A DNA stretch of 64,000 bases from Paracoccus sp. M683 (GTDB taxonomy: Bacteria; Pseudomonadota; Alphaproteobacteria; Rhodobacterales; Rhodobacteraceae), in contig NZ_VKDF01000004.1 of assembly GCF_007096355.1 (NCBI RefSeq), positions 434,357 through 498,356 on the forward strand, in the 5' to 3' direction. How positions within the stretch are numbered: position 1 is the first letter of the stretch; each line of letters opens with the position of its first letter. Positions 7,769 through 16,494 of the stretch are shown here, in pieces. A program made the translations under genes and the position numbers. The notes under the pieces were generated by a model. That model had not been told where the DNA came from, did not search any database, and saw only the letters and a list, made by a program, of their open reading frames with translations.

Positions 7769-8543
7769 CGATTTTCTTGTCCGCGCGGTTCTGGCGGGGC
7801 TGGGACTGGCCATTGCGGCGGGGCCTCTGGGCTGTTTCGTGGTCTGGCGGCGCATGGCCTATTTCGGCGATTCCACCGCCCATGCGGCGATTCTGGGCGT
7901 TGCGCTAAGCTTTGCCTTCGGGGTCTCGATCTATGCCGGCACGCTGGCGGTGGCGCTGGCCATGGCGCTGCTGGTTTCGGCGCTGGTGGGGCGGGGGCAT
8001 GCGATGGATACGCTGCTGGGGGTGGCGGCGCATTCGGCGCTGGCACTTGGGCTGGTGGCGGCCAGTTTCGTGCCGGGGCTGCGGGTCGACCTGACGGCTT
8101 TTCTGTTCGGCGACATTCTGGCGGTTGGTCGCGCGGATCTGGCGTGGATCTGGGGCGGCGCCTTGCTGGTTCTGGGGCTGCTGATCTGGCGCTGGCAGCG
8201 GCTGGTCAGCGCCACCGTGAACGAGGAACTGGCCATGGCCGCCGGAATCGACACCCGGCTTGAACGGCTGATTCTGGCGGTGGCGCTGGCGCTTGTCGTG
8301 GCCGTGGCAATCCGAATCGTGGGTGCGCTGCTGATCTCGGCCATGCTGATCGTCCCGGCGGCGGCGGCCCGCACCTGGTCGCGCACGCCCGAACAGATGG
8401 CCATGATCGCAACCGGGGTGGCGGCGCTGTCGGTCGCTGCGGGGTTGTGGTCAAGCCTGCGGCTGGATTCGCCCGCCGGCCCCTCGATCGTCGTGGCGGC
8501 GGCGGGGGTCTTTGCATTTGGCGCGATCTTCCGCAAGGGTTAG
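7761..8543 (+). CDS. znuB: Zinc ABC transporter permease ZnuB
   Basis: This 260-residue ABC-3 family permease forms the membrane channel of the zinc importer. It is hydrophobic throughout, with about eight predicted membrane segments, and contains the family motif GDSTAHAAILGVAL near residues 37-50. I chose the start MLDDFLVRAV, which overlaps the znuC stop by eight bases; in-frame codons further upstream fall inside the His-rich znuC tail and give no membrane-like sequence. It completes the zur-znuC-znuB transcription unit. Confidence 0.94.
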   Translation: MLDDFLVRAVLAGLGLAIAAGPLGCFVVWRRMAYFGDSTAHAAILGVALSFAFGVSIYAGTLAVALAMALLVSALVGRGHAMDTLLGVAAHSALALGLVAASFVPGLRVDLTAFLFGDILAVGRADLAWIWGGALLVLGLLIWRWQRLVSATVNEELAMAAGIDTRLERLILAVALALVVAVAIRIVGALLISAMLIVPAAAARTWSRTPEQMAMIATGVAALSVAAGLWSSLRLDSPAGPSIVVAAAGVFAFGAIFRKG

Positions 8544-8741
8544 TGCAGGAATGCAACGGTCCGAAATTGCGACAGAATTACGGGAACTGGGGCCGCGTTG
8601 GCGGTGTTGGCGAATATGCAACAGTGGGCGCAAACCCGCCGGGATTCTGAAGTGACCCGGCTTTTCAAAGGAACGGGTTTATGCAACTGTCGCAGCGATG
8701 TTGCCGGAGACGGCATCTGTCATATGAAACGGAGCATGATC

Positions 8742-8966
8742 ATGACCAAATTTGCTACTTTCGCCGCCGTCCTCGGCCTGACCGCTACCTCGGCTCTGGC
8801 CGGTGGCTATGTCGCCCCCGTCGTTGAAGTCGAGCCCGTCGTTGTCGACGAGCAGCCCGCTTCGTCGAACGCCGGCCTGGTTGTTCCCGCCCTGCTGCTG
8901 CTGGGCGTGATCGCTGCCGTCGCTTCGGACGACGACGACGACGACGCAGCTGCGACCACCGAGTAA
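8742..8966 (+). CDS. Small secreted or membrane protein with an Asp6 run, unknown function
   Basis: The 74-residue product has a clear signal peptide (residues 1-20, ending SALA-GG), a proline/valine-rich stretch (VAPVVEVEPVVV), one hydrophobic segment at about 45-62, then six consecutive aspartates at 63-68. Similar short proteins occur in Rhodobacteraceae and are sometimes misnamed in databases; I assign no function. In-frame ATGs lie at 8724, 8736 and 8742. I prefer MTKFATF, which starts directly at the signal peptide; the GGAG at 8730-8733 suits either 8736 or 8742. A strong terminator follows at 8995-9021, so it seems to be a monocistronic, well-expressed gene. Confidence 0.7.
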   Translation: MTKFATFAAVLGLTATSALAGGYVAPVVEVEPVVVDEQPASSNAGLVVPALLLLGVIAAVASDDDDDDAAATTE

Positions 8967-8994
8967 TCGAATTTCCCCTTGTGGGATTTCGACT

Positions 8995-9021
8995 AAGGGC
9001 TGGCCTTGTGCCAGCCCTTTT
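8995..9021 (+). terminator. Rho-independent terminator after the small secreted protein gene
   Basis: AAGGGCTGGC and GCCAGCCCTT pair perfectly (10 bp) around a five-base loop (CTTGT) and run into TTTT. It lies 29 bases beyond the stop codon of the upstream small gene. Confidence 0.85.
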
Positions 9022-9091
9022 CATTTGCGCATGATTCACGGTTTGGCTGCCGGCCGATCAAACGCCAAAACCGGCGGCCCTTGGGGCCATG

Positions 9092-9120
9092 AAAAAACCG
9101 CCCTGCGAGGGGCGGTTTTT
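9092..9120. terminator. Bidirectional terminator, mainly for the leftward yjbH-yjbF unit
   Basis: AAAAAACCGCCC and GGGCGGTTTTT pair around a short loop, with A and T runs on either side, so it can act on both strands. It lies 28 bases past the stop of the leftward YjbF-like gene and also backs up the terminator at 8995-9021. Confidence 0.8.
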
Positions 9121-9147
9121 CGTTGTCAGGGGGCTGGGTTCAGGCGG

Positions 9148-9813
9148 TCAGGGGCGCAGGGTCTGAACCGTGATATAGCCCAGCCCAGGGCCGGCCCATT
9201 GGCGCGAGACCGGGATCTGCCCGCCCTGGACCATGAAGCTGTTCTGGAAGGTCACGCCCAGCCCTTCGCAGTTCTCGACCATGACACCGGGATTGGGGCC
9301 CGCGCCGACCGTGCAGTTGAAGGTCAGCGGCCGTTCCAGCCCGTCGCCCGCGTAATAGCGGATCACCCGCTGCGCGGTGCCGGCACGGCCGGCGCGAATC
9401 AGGGATTCCGTGGCCGGCTCGGTTACCGACATGTCATTGCCCAGCCCGCGCGTGCCGATCAGCATGCCGTTGCGCAGGATCAGCGCCTGTTCGTTCTCGG
9501 TCATATAGGTGCGCATGGCGCCATTCTGGCCGGTCATGGCCAGAACTTGCGTGCGACCGGCCGATTCCAGCCCCACAAGGATCAGCGGCCCGGGGTTCAC
9601 CCGCAGCGCCTCGGCCGCCATCTGTTCTGGCGTGCGGGCGGGGGCCTGCGGTTGGCTGGCGGCGCGACGCTCGGCCAGAATTTGCCCTGCGGCCTGCCTG
9701 GCGATGCCAAGGGTCGAAACGCCGCCCGACCCTTCCTCGTCCTGCGTGCCACAGGCCGCCAGCAGCGAAAGCAAGGCGATACCAAGCGCGCCCTTCGTGA
9801 TAGTGCCGGTCAT
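9148..9813 (-). CDS. YjbF/GfcB family lipoprotein
   Basis: This 221-residue protein begins with a lipoprotein signal peptide (lipobox LLAAC, lipidated C21) and has the YjbF-type core, including TENEQALILRNGMLIGTRGLG and a C-terminal TVQTL strand. YjbF/GfcB proteins are periplasm-facing lipoproteins of exopolysaccharide or capsule clusters in Enterobacteria; their biochemical role is unsettled. The start MTGTITKGAL overlaps the stop of the YjbH gene by four bases, and an upstream ATG six codons earlier is inside that gene. The pair is read leftward and ends at a strong terminator. Confidence 0.8.
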   Translation of the reverse strand: MTGTITKGALGIALLSLLAACGTQDEEGSGGVSTLGIARQAAGQILAERRAASQPQAPARTPEQMAAEALRVNPGPLILVGLESAGRTQVLAMTGQNGAMRTYMTENEQALILRNGMLIGTRGLGNDMSVTEPATESLIRAGRAGTAQRVIRYYAGDGLERPLTFNCTVGAGPNPGVMVENCEGLGVTFQNSFMVQGGQIPVSRQWAGPGLGYITVQTLRP

Positions 9814-11957
9814 CGCCAGAATTTCCCCCAACCTTCGTAAAGCTTGCCCGAATGGCTTTCGCGCACATTGTCATACAGCCGGCCATCGACCTTCAGCCGC
9901 GACCCGCCATCGCGCGACAGCGAGCGCAGATCGCCGCCAACCCGCTGCATCGACGGCTGCCCGGTGCCCCAGGCCAGCGGCAACGAGATGGTGATGCCCT
10001 TGTCAAACGAACCTTCGCCGAAATCTTCTTCGCTCATATCCGTCTTGGTGGCATAGGCGCCCACGCGCCAGCCATTCGCGAATTCGCGGGTCAGCGTCAC
10101 GGTCGCGCCACGATCGCCGGCAAGATACTGCCCGACATCGACCTGACCGACAAAACCGCCGCCAAATTCGTAATAGGCCGAGACATGGCCCGTGGTGACC
10201 TCGTAATCGCGGAAGCCAAAGGCATCTTCGAAATCGCGCTTGCGCACGCGGTTGATCTCGGCGCCCAAAGCCAGCGGTGAATTGACCGGCTTCCACAGCG
10301 CCTCGGCCGAGACCCCGCCATAGGCGCGTTCCAGCAGGCCCACGGTCACGCGGGTATAGACCGTGTCTGTAGGCTTGGCATACCAGTTCAGTGTCAGTTC
10401 CGGGATATTGGGCTTTTTGTTGCCCGAATACATCCGGCTGTCCGAACGCACCCTGGGAACACCGTTTTCGTTCACATCAGCGGTTTGCGCCTCGTATTCA
10501 TCGACCGTCATGCTGCCGGGCGCGTCCTGCTTGATCGTGCCGAAGGCGCGCTGCTTGATACTGCCGGACAGAACCAGCCCCGGCATGATCTCGTATTTCG
10601 CGCTGACCTGGCCGCCGATCTCATAGCGGAAGGGCTGGTCAGGGTCGAACAGCGAGGTCGACAGATAGGGGCGCAGGCTCCATTGCAGGCGCGGGAACAG
10701 GCCGGGGGTCTGGATCAGCCCGGCCGGGCGCGGATCGGCGTCGGTCAACAGCGCGGCATTGGCGATCTGGCCGGCCTCGGAGTTTTCCAGCCGCTCGACA
10801 TCGGAACGCCGCAGTGTGACCGAACTGGTCGGCAGGCCGTCGGCCGAGGTTGTGATCACGAAGGTCTCGACAGAAGGCGGCAGGGCGCGCGTCATCAGCC
10901 GCGCCGTGCGGCCGATCGCCTCGGCATGCTGGATATAGCGGTTGTTGCGGATGCGGACCTCGGCCCGGTCGGCCGACAGCGCCATGGATTCCAGCAGCTG
11001 CCCCTCGCCCCGCAGCGCATCGCCAAGTGCCGTCTGAATGGCGGGATGCGCGGTTGGATCGCTGGCCCAGACACCCGACCAGCCCTCGGGATCGGCACTG
11101 GGCGCGGGGCGCGGGCGAACCGGGGCAGCGGCCTTTTCCAGACCCGAGGGGAAGGGCGCCTGACGCGGGTTCAGCGCGACGCTGAACTGGGCGCCAAAGC
11201 TGTTGCCGCCGATCGTATAGACGCCGATCTCGTAATTCTCGCCAAAGCGGTAATTGGCGCCAAGGTTGATCTTGCTGTCAGGGGCTTCCTGCCCCTCGCC
11301 GACCTCGATGGCATAGGGATCGGTCGAATATTCCGCGACCAGCCGCAACTGGTCGGTGGCCTGCCAGGTGATCGAGCCGAAGGGCCTGGCCTGGCCCGTG
11401 AACCAGTCCTCGTAATTCAGCTTGCCGCCTTCGCCCGGATCGGTGGGCGGCCGGAATTCACCCCCCAAACGGCCCCAGCCCACACCAAGGCTGGCCCGCA
11501 GCCGGGGCGACAGCGTCTTGGTGGCGACCAGATATTCGGCCGAGAAGATGCCAGTGCCCATGAAATCCTGAAGCCCGACCGAAACCGCCGGGCGCCAGCC
11601 CTCGGGATCCTCGTTCAGCAGGCGGAAGCGCATGTCAAAGGAACGGTCCCAGACATAGCCTCGATTGTCGTCCAGCCCCTCAAGACGGGAATAGCGCAAC
11701 GAGGCGGTCAGCCGGGGCATCGCCTGAAACACCAGCGTGTTGCGGCGCGAGTAATCGGAATAGCCGACAGAGCCGCCAAGGGTGCCGTCGTCAAGAAGTT
11801 CGGCGGTCGGCGTGTCGATGGCGCCGGGCATGCCATAGGCGTTCATGCCCTGGCCGATCAGCGTCTCGGCCATGGCTGTCTGGCCGCCCGAGGCCATCAG
11901 CAGGGCCACAGGCAAGGTGGTCGCCAGCAGATGGCGGTGCAGTCGCGATGGGCGCAT
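9810..11957 (-). CDS. YjbH family outer-membrane beta-barrel protein
   Basis: The 715-residue product has a signal peptide (cleavage after about residue 30, TAMA-ET) followed by a long stretch of alternating amphipathic strands with many aromatic girdle residues. The early motif GMPGAIDTPTAELLDDGTL is typical of the YjbH/GfcD family. In E. coli these proteins act with YjbE, F and G in production of an extracellular polysaccharide and sit in the outer membrane. Start MRPSRLHRHLL was chosen because the signal sequence begins there; an ATG eleven codons upstream adds a hydrophilic leader. No polysaccharide biosynthesis genes adjoin, only the YjbF-like lipoprotein. Confidence 0.82.
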   Translation of the reverse strand: MRPSRLHRHLLATTLPVALLMASGGQTAMAETLIGQGMNAYGMPGAIDTPTAELLDDGTLGGSVGYSDYSRRNTLVFQAMPRLTASLRYSRLEGLDDNRGYVWDRSFDMRFRLLNEDPEGWRPAVSVGLQDFMGTGIFSAEYLVATKTLSPRLRASLGVGWGRLGGEFRPPTDPGEGGKLNYEDWFTGQARPFGSITWQATDQLRLVAEYSTDPYAIEVGEGQEAPDSKINLGANYRFGENYEIGVYTIGGNSFGAQFSVALNPRQAPFPSGLEKAAAPVRPRPAPSADPEGWSGVWASDPTAHPAIQTALGDALRGEGQLLESMALSADRAEVRIRNNRYIQHAEAIGRTARLMTRALPPSVETFVITTSADGLPTSSVTLRRSDVERLENSEAGQIANAALLTDADPRPAGLIQTPGLFPRLQWSLRPYLSTSLFDPDQPFRYEIGGQVSAKYEIMPGLVLSGSIKQRAFGTIKQDAPGSMTVDEYEAQTADVNENGVPRVRSDSRMYSGNKKPNIPELTLNWYAKPTDTVYTRVTVGLLERAYGGVSAEALWKPVNSPLALGAEINRVRKRDFEDAFGFRDYEVTTGHVSAYYEFGGGFVGQVDVGQYLAGDRGATVTLTREFANGWRVGAYATKTDMSEEDFGEGSFDKGITISLPLAWGTGQPSMQRVGGDLRSLSRDGGSRLKVDGRLYDNVRESHSGKLYEGWGKFWR

Positions 11958-12070
11958 GGCGTTGAGGTCTCCTGTCGGTATTTCGGCCATGTTAACGGGA
12001 CAGCGCGGCTGCGCACAGCCCTGCCGGGTCAGATAGGCGAATGCCCGCGTCGATTGGGCAACAGCCCGGA

Positions 12071-12610
12071 TCAGCCCTGCGCGGCGGGATCGGCGGCGGC
12101 GGCCGGCGCGGCGCAGCCGTTGTTCATCCGGCTGCCGATTTTCAGCGTCGCGGTCATCGGGAATTTCTCGCCCGACATGTCATCGACGCAATCCGTGCCC
12201 CGGACCGTCAGCGCGAAGGGGCTGCCGTTCAACGTGCCGACGAACTCGACCCCCTGGGCAAAGGTGATGCGGCGCACGGTGACGGCGCGGCCTGCCTGGT
12301 TCTCGGGCGTCTTGTAAAGCGCGCGGTCGCCGGATGCCTCGACCGTCCAGAAGGGTTCGTTGCCACGCGCGACGAAGGCTACTGTATTCAACGTCTCGGA
12401 ATTGGCCGTGGCCGAAAGCACCTGATCGGCGCCGGCGATCTCGATGGCCTGATCCAGGGGCGAGACGGCGGGGGGGCCTTTGGGGCCTTCGGGCTGTTCT
12501 TCGGCCGGAGGGGTCATGCCAAGGCCGTTGCGCAGATCGCTCATTGCGGCTTCGTCACAGGCGGCAAGGGCCAGGGGCAGGGCCGCGAGAGCGGCGAGGC
12601 GCAATTTCAT
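12071..12610 (-). CDS. Putative lipoprotein, COG3650-like
   Basis: This 179-residue protein has a lipoprotein signal (lipobox LAAC, C18), a low-complexity linker with Pro and Glu (about 38-55) and a C-terminal globular domain containing ARGNEPFWTVE and RGTDCVDDMSGEKFPMTATL. That domain resembles the heat-shock HslJ/COG3650 group of envelope proteins of unknown function. The start at MKLRLAAL gives a clean signal peptide; the in-frame upstream stretch is not coding-like. It is read leftward, between sdaA and the YjbH gene, with its own spacer on each side. Confidence 0.72.
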   Translation of the reverse strand: MKLRLAALAALPLALAACDEAAMSDLRNGLGMTPPAEEQPEGPKGPPAVSPLDQAIEIAGADQVLSATANSETLNTVAFVARGNEPFWTVEASGDRALYKTPENQAGRAVTVRRITFAQGVEFVGTLNGSPFALTVRGTDCVDDMSGEKFPMTATLKIGSRMNNGCAAPAAAADPAAQG

Positions 12611-12735
12611 ATGTCGTGCCTTTGGGCTTGGGATCACTGTCGGCCAAGCGATAGCAAAATGCGGCAGTCCGGGGCAAGGCCAACCACGCCGAGCCGGCAA
12701 AGCGCCGCTGGCAAAGCCGGGCTTTTGGCCGCTAT

Positions 12736-14118
12736 TCAGCAGTTCGGCACATTGACGGCCAGCCCGCCAAGCGAGGTTTCCTTGTATTTCTCGCTCATGT
12801 CGCGGCCGGTCTGGCGCATCGTTTCAATGGCGGCGTCCAGCGGCACCAGATGCTGACCATCGCCGCGCAGGGCCAGACTGGCGGCGCTGACGGCCTTGAT
12901 GGCGCCCAGGCCGTTGCGCTCGATACAGGGGACCTGCACCAGCCCGCGCACCGGGTCGCATGTCATGCCCAGATGATGTTCCAGCGCGATTTCGGCGGCG
13001 TTTTCCACCTGCTCGGGCGTGCCGCCCAGCACGGCGGCCAGACCGGCGGCTGCCATGGCGCTGGCGCTGCCAACCTCGGCCTGGCAGCCGCATTCGGCAC
13101 CAGAGATGCTGGCGTTATGCTTGATCAGCCCGCCAACGGCCGAGGCGGTCAGCAGAAATTCGGGCAGATCGCGCTCGGACGCGCCGGGGACATGGTCCAG
13201 CCAATAACGCACCACGGCGGGCAGCACCCCGGCGGCCCCGTTGGTGGGCGAGGTGACAACCTGACCGCCGGCGGCGTTTTCCTCGTTCACGGCCATGGCA
13301 TAGGTCGACATCCAGTCATTGATGACATGGGGCGCGGTCAGGTTCATGCCGCGTTCCGCCATCAGCTTTTCGTGGATCCCCTGCGCGCGGCGGCGCACAT
13401 TCAGCCCGCCGGGCAGGTGCCCGCCCGTGCCAAGCCCGCGATCCATGCAGTCGCGCATGACCTGCCAGATGCGCCGCAATCCCTGGTCGATCTGCGCCTC
13501 GCTGCGAAAGACCCGCTCATTCTCGTGCTTCATCCGGGCGATGGACTTGCCCGAGGCCTGCGCCATGGCCAGCATCTCGGCCGCGCTGGCAAAGGGATGG
13601 GGCACCTTGCTGCTGGCATCGCTGCGATCCTCGTCGCCCTTGCGGGCCAGTTCTTCCTCGGTCAGCACGAAACCGCCACCGACCGAGTAATAGACCTGAT
13701 GAAAGATCACGTCGCCCTGGCTGTCCGTGGCCGACAGGGTCATGCCATTTGCATGGCCGGGCAGGGCGTTGTCATAGTCGAAACGCAGATCCGTCTCGGG
13801 GTCGAAATGCAGCGGAGGCAGGCCCTCGGGCGTCAGCAGCCGGGTTTCGCGATTGCTGGCCAGCGCGGCTTCGGCTGCCTCGGCATCCATGGTTTCGGGG
13901 ACAAAGCCGGCCAGGCCCAGAATGGTGGCGCGGTCGGTGGCGTGGCCCTTGCCGGTAAAGGCAAGGCTGCCGTGCAGGCTGGCCCTTAGCCCATGGGCGC
14001 GAAAGGGCTGCTCGCGCAGCGCCTGCAAAAAGCGGGACCCGGCAACCATCGGCCCCATCGTGTGCGAGGATGACGGCCCGACGCCGATCTTGAACAGGTC
14101 GAATACGGACAGAAACAT
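12736..14118 (-). CDS. sdaA: L-serine ammonia-lyase (serine dehydratase), single-chain type
   Basis: The enzyme deaminates L-serine to pyruvate and ammonia using a [4Fe-4S] cluster. The 460-residue chain joins the beta domain ([20 protein letters not shown] at the start) and the alpha domain ([20 protein letters not shown] and [18 protein letters not shown]), whose cysteines hold the cluster. Length and order match the one-polypeptide Gram-negative form. The start at 14116-14118 fits the family N-terminus, and AGGAGA lies just upstream. It is divergent from dusB across a 227-base AT-richer spacer. Confidence 0.95.
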   Translation of the reverse strand: MFLSVFDLFKIGVGPSSSHTMGPMVAGSRFLQALREQPFRAHGLRASLHGSLAFTGKGHATDRATILGLAGFVPETMDAEAAEAALASNRETRLLTPEGLPPLHFDPETDLRFDYDNALPGHANGMTLSATDSQGDVIFHQVYYSVGGGFVLTEEELARKGDEDRSDASSKVPHPFASAAEMLAMAQASGKSIARMKHENERVFRSEAQIDQGLRRIWQVMRDCMDRGLGTGGHLPGGLNVRRRAQGIHEKLMAERGMNLTAPHVINDWMSTYAMAVNEENAAGGQVVTSPTNGAAGVLPAVVRYWLDHVPGASERDLPEFLLTASAVGGLIKHNASISGAECGCQAEVGSASAMAAAGLAAVLGGTPEQVENAAEIALEHHLGMTCDPVRGLVQVPCIERNGLGAIKAVSAASLALRGDGQHLVPLDAAIETMRQTGRDMSEKYKETSLGGLAVNVPNC

Positions 14119-14345
14119 CGCTCTTCTCCTTTGCCATTCCACTGTCTACATGCCAGCCCGGCCCGCCTGCCAGCCGGAAAGCGACGGCACGGACAGGTGC
14201 TGCGACGAAAGTGACGTTTCGGATCTGCCTAAATTTAAGGCATGATGATTGAAAATTGAACAATGCTGCGGCATGAGCCTTTTGCCTGTGGGGCGAAGAT
14301 CGCGCTCGTCTTGCGGTGGAACAGCGAAGCGAGCGAAGGAAAGCC
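14119..14345. promoter_or_regulatory. sdaA/dusB divergent promoter region
   Basis: This 227-base spacer separates two divergent genes and is markedly more AT-rich between 14215 and 14275 than its surroundings. It contains a near-palindrome GCCTAAATTTAAGGC at 14227-14241. Promoters for both genes are expected here, but no -35/-10 pair stands out enough to place. Confidence 0.4.
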
Positions 14346-15365
14346 ATGACTTTGCCAGACCCCATTTCTGTCGGTGACCTGCGGCTTGGGCCGCCGGTCT
14401 TTCTGGCGCCCATGGCCGGGATCACCGACCTGCCGTTCCGCCGCGCGGTGGCGCGCTTTGGCGCGGGGCTGATGGTCAGCGAGATGGTCGCCTCGACCGA
14501 AATGGTGACGCCGCGCCCCTCGACCCGCGCCGCCGTTCGCGCCAAGGCCCTGACCGAGGGCGCGCTGCCCGTCAGCGTGCAGATCGCCGGACGCGAGGCC
14601 GGTGCCATGGCCGAAACCGCGCGCATCGTCGCGGGTATGGGCGCGCGGATCATCGACATCAACATGGGCTGCCCCGCCAAGAAGGTGACGGGCGGTCTGT
14701 CGGGCGCGGCGCTGATGCGCGATCTGGATCACGCACTTGGACTGGTCGATGCGGTCGTGGGCGCGGTCGATCTGCCGGTGACGCTGAAGATGCGGCTTGG
14801 CTGGGACGAGACCTGTCTGAATGCCGCCGATCTGGCGCGGCGCGCGGCGGATGCGGGGGTGCGGATGCTGACCGTCCATGGCCGCACGCGGGCGCAATTC
14901 TACAAGGGCAGCGCAGATTGGGCGGCGATCCGGGCGGTGGCCAACCTGCCGGGCAGGCCGCCTCTGGTCGCCAATGGCGATGTGGTCGATGCCGAAACCG
15001 CGCAGGCCGCACTGGCGCGATCGGGGGCGGATGCGGTGATGGTCGGGCGTGGGGCGCAGGGCGCGCCCTGGCGGCTGGCGCAGATCGCGCATCAGTTGTG
15101 GGGCACACCGGCGCCGGCGATTCCGCGCGGCGCCGGGCTGGCCGATGCGGTGGCCGATCACTATGACGACATCCTGTCGCTTTACGGGGTTGAACTGGGC
15201 CTGCGCGTCGCGCGCAAGCATCTGGGCTGGTATGCCGAGGCGAACCAGGCGCCGGGCCGCGATCTGCTGATGCGCGCGGCCACGCCTGCGGCCACGCTGG
15301 CGGTGATCCGCGACTGTTTTGCGGATGCGCCCGGCGATGACGGCAGGAAGGGGCGGGCTGCATGA
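14346..15365 (+). CDS. dusB: tRNA-dihydrouridine synthase DusB (NifR3)
   Basis: DusB reduces uridine to dihydrouridine in the D-loop of tRNA with FMN and NADPH. The 339-residue protein shows the TIM-barrel start FLAPMAGITDLPFRR (19-33), the catalytic cysteine in NMGCPAKKV (C109) and the phosphate/FMN motif MVGRGAQGAPW. In Rhodobacter the gene is called nifR3 and is the first gene of the nifR3-ntrB-ntrC operon; the same order is kept here, with a four-base ATGA overlap into ntrB. The start MTLPDPISVG was preferred to an ATG ten codons upstream because the extra residues are not conserved and GAAGGAA is well spaced before it. Confidence 0.95.
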   Translation: MTLPDPISVGDLRLGPPVFLAPMAGITDLPFRRAVARFGAGLMVSEMVASTEMVTPRPSTRAAVRAKALTEGALPVSVQIAGREAGAMAETARIVAGMGARIIDINMGCPAKKVTGGLSGAALMRDLDHALGLVDAVVGAVDLPVTLKMRLGWDETCLNAADLARRAADAGVRMLTVHGRTRAQFYKGSADWAAIRAVANLPGRPPLVANGDVVDAETAQAALARSGADAVMVGRGAQGAPWRLAQIAHQLWGTPAPAIPRGAGLADAVADHYDDILSLYGVELGLRVARKHLGWYAEANQAPGRDLLMRAATPAATLAVIRDCFADAPGDDGRKGRAA

Positions 15366-16477
15366 CCTGCCTGCCGCCCCCCGATTTCATTCCTGCCGAT
15401 CCCGGCACCGGCTGGATGGGGCTGCCGCTGCCGGCGCTGGTGCTGGATGGCAAGGGCCGGGTCGCCGCGCTGAATGAAGCGGCCGAGATCTGGCTGAACC
15501 TGTCGCGCAAATCGACCCTTGGCAAGTTGCTTGAGGGCGAGGATATGGCGGCGCGCCTGCGGATCGAGCCGTCGATTGCCCCCATGGCCGCGCGTGTGGT
15601 GCGCGGCGACGAATCGCTGTTTCAGCCGCATGTCTGCTTTCGTATCGGAGACCGCGCCGGACGGCACGAGGCGCGCTATGCCACCCTGCATGCCGGCCCC
15701 GCGCCTGATCTGCCCGATGGTCTGTCGCTGCTGATCGTGCCAAGCGAGACCGACGACCGCATGGGCCAGACCCGCGCCGTGCGCACCGCAGCCCGCAGCG
15801 CCATCGGCATGGCCGAGATGCTGGCCCATGAGATCAAGAACCCGCTGGCCGGCATTCGCGGCGCGGCGCAGCTGATGGCCATGAACGCCGCGCCCGAGGA
15901 TCGCGAGATGGCCGAGATGATCGTCAGCGAATCGCGCCGGATCGTGGCGCTGCTGGATCAGGTCGAACGCTTTGGCGACACCAGCGGGCCAAAGCTGGGG
16001 CCGGTCAATGTCCATGACGTGCTGGAACAGGTGCGCCGCTCGGCCAAGGTGGGGTTCGCAAAGGGGCTGCGGATCCTGACCGAATATGACCCCTCGCTGC
16101 CCTCGGCGCTGGCCGATCCCGACCAGCTGATGCAGGTCTGTCTGAACCTGGTCAAGAACGCGGCCGAGGCCCTGTCGCGGCGCGGCGGCACCATCCGGCT
16201 GCGCACTCATTACGACCACACCATGCGCCAGCCGCCGACCGATGCAGAGCCGACCGGCCGGCCGCTGCCCCTGCAAATCGAGATCGAGGATGACGGGCCG
16301 GGACTGCCCGAGGCGATTGCAGATCAGATCTTCGAACCCTTCGTATCGGGCCGCGAGAACGGCACCGGCCTGGGGCTGGCGCTGGTCAGCAAGATTATCA
16401 CCGATCACGGGGCCTGGATCCGCGCAGAAAGCCGGCCCGGCCGCACGATTTTCCGCATTTCATTGCCCAAGGCATAG
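15362..16477 (+). CDS. ntrB: Nitrogen regulation sensor kinase NtrB (GlnL)
   Basis: NtrB phosphorylates NtrC when nitrogen is short and is restrained by PII proteins. The 371-residue soluble protein has an N-terminal PAS-like domain (about 20-130), the phospho-accepting histidine H156 in AEMLAHEIKNPLAG, an N box NLVKNAAEAL and a G box DDGPGLP followed by GTGLGLALVSKII. No membrane segment is present, in keeping with a cytoplasmic sensor. It overlaps dusB by four bases and is followed after 17 bases by ntrC. Confidence 0.95.
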   Translation: MTCLPPPDFIPADPGTGWMGLPLPALVLDGKGRVAALNEAAEIWLNLSRKSTLGKLLEGEDMAARLRIEPSIAPMAARVVRGDESLFQPHVCFRIGDRAGRHEARYATLHAGPAPDLPDGLSLLIVPSETDDRMGQTRAVRTAARSAIGMAEMLAHEIKNPLAGIRGAAQLMAMNAAPEDREMAEMIVSESRRIVALLDQVERFGDTSGPKLGPVNVHDVLEQVRRSAKVGFAKGLRILTEYDPSLPSALADPDQLMQVCLNLVKNAAEALSRRGGTIRLRTHYDHTMRQPPTDAEPTGRPLPLQIEIEDDGPGLPEAIADQIFEPFVSGRENGTGLGLALVSKIITDHGAWIRAESRPGRTIFRISLPKA

Positions 16478-16494
16478 TTTCAAGGACTGAAATC

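Noticed and set aside
10485..12317. A 610-codon open frame on the plus strand
   Set aside because: It lies antisense to the YjbH gene, whose signal peptide, barrel pattern and four-base overlap with the YjbF gene are convincing. High GC content produces long antisense frames throughout this window.
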